NCBI GenBank assembly: GCA_003552565.1
Contig: PUNB01000195.1
Coordinates: 1 to 5,233 of the forward strand
Source of the DNA: Lentisphaerota bacterium
Lineage (GTDB): Bacteria > Verrucomicrobiota > Lentisphaeria > Oligosphaerales > PUNB01
Length of the DNA: 5,233 nucleotides
Direction: 5' to 3'
Below, piece by piece: positions 5,221-5,233 of this stretch. The translations under genes were made by a program, and so were the position numbers. Numbering within the stretch: position 1 is the first letter of the stretch; each line of letters starts with the position of its first letter. The notes beneath the pieces were generated by a model that was given only the letters and a program-made list of their open reading frames with translations, ran no database searches and was not told where the DNA came from.

Positions 5221-5233
5221 AACTTTGTCTCGC
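5221..5233 (+). repeat. F-family repeat, cut by window end (F3)
   Basis: AACTTTGTCTCGC matches the first 13 bases of F1 (from 2195) at 11 positions, and matches the reverse complement of 47-59 even more closely (12 of 13). The rest would lie outside the window. Support rests on these few bases plus the adjacent G element. Confidence 0.5.

Overview
The window looks like bacterial chromosome: short operon-like gene pairs separated by repeat-rich spacers. The mix of YmdB, NrdR, a lipopolysaccharide-kinase-like protein and a lipoprotein points to a Gram-negative host. The GC-rich hairpin repeats and the weak or absent Shine-Dalgarno sequences would fit the Planctomycetes-Verrucomicrobia-Chlamydiae group (Verrucomicrobiota, Kiritimatiellota or Lentisphaerae type). 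That placement is an impression from repeat style and protein flavour, not a demonstrated assignment.

Layout. Positions 1-695 carry no convincing gene. They hold a series of short interspersed repeats and hairpin elements. Positions 696-1948 encode a YmdB-type metallophosphoesterase and the NrdR repressor, 2 nt apart on the + strand. Positions 1949-2479 are a second repeat-rich spacer with a tandem repeat, a long hairpin built from 13-bp units, a nested palindrome, an inverted copy of a repeat also found at the window start, and a small candidate ORF. Positions 2480-4285 are a tight two-gene unit: an unrecognised 331-residue protein with a possible ATP-cone-like N-terminus, then a kinase-fold protein of the Kdo/WaaP type whose catalytic Asp appears to be His. 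A convergent lipoprotein gene (4294-4992, minus strand) ends 8 nt from the kinase gene. Positions 4993-5233 are a third spacer with further copies of the same repeats, the last cut by the window edge.

How it fits together. YmdB and NrdR are conserved housekeeping or regulatory proteins and need not share a pathway. The 2480-4285 pair is probably co-transcribed and translationally coupled, and is the least explained protein-coding part. The strongest non-gene signal is two repeat families shared by the three spacers. One (here 'R') has a GGTATC-N-hairpin core at identical spacing in four copies. The other (here 'F') is a roughly 60-bp hairpin element present in both orientations. No rRNA, tRNA, CRISPR array or transposase gene was found.
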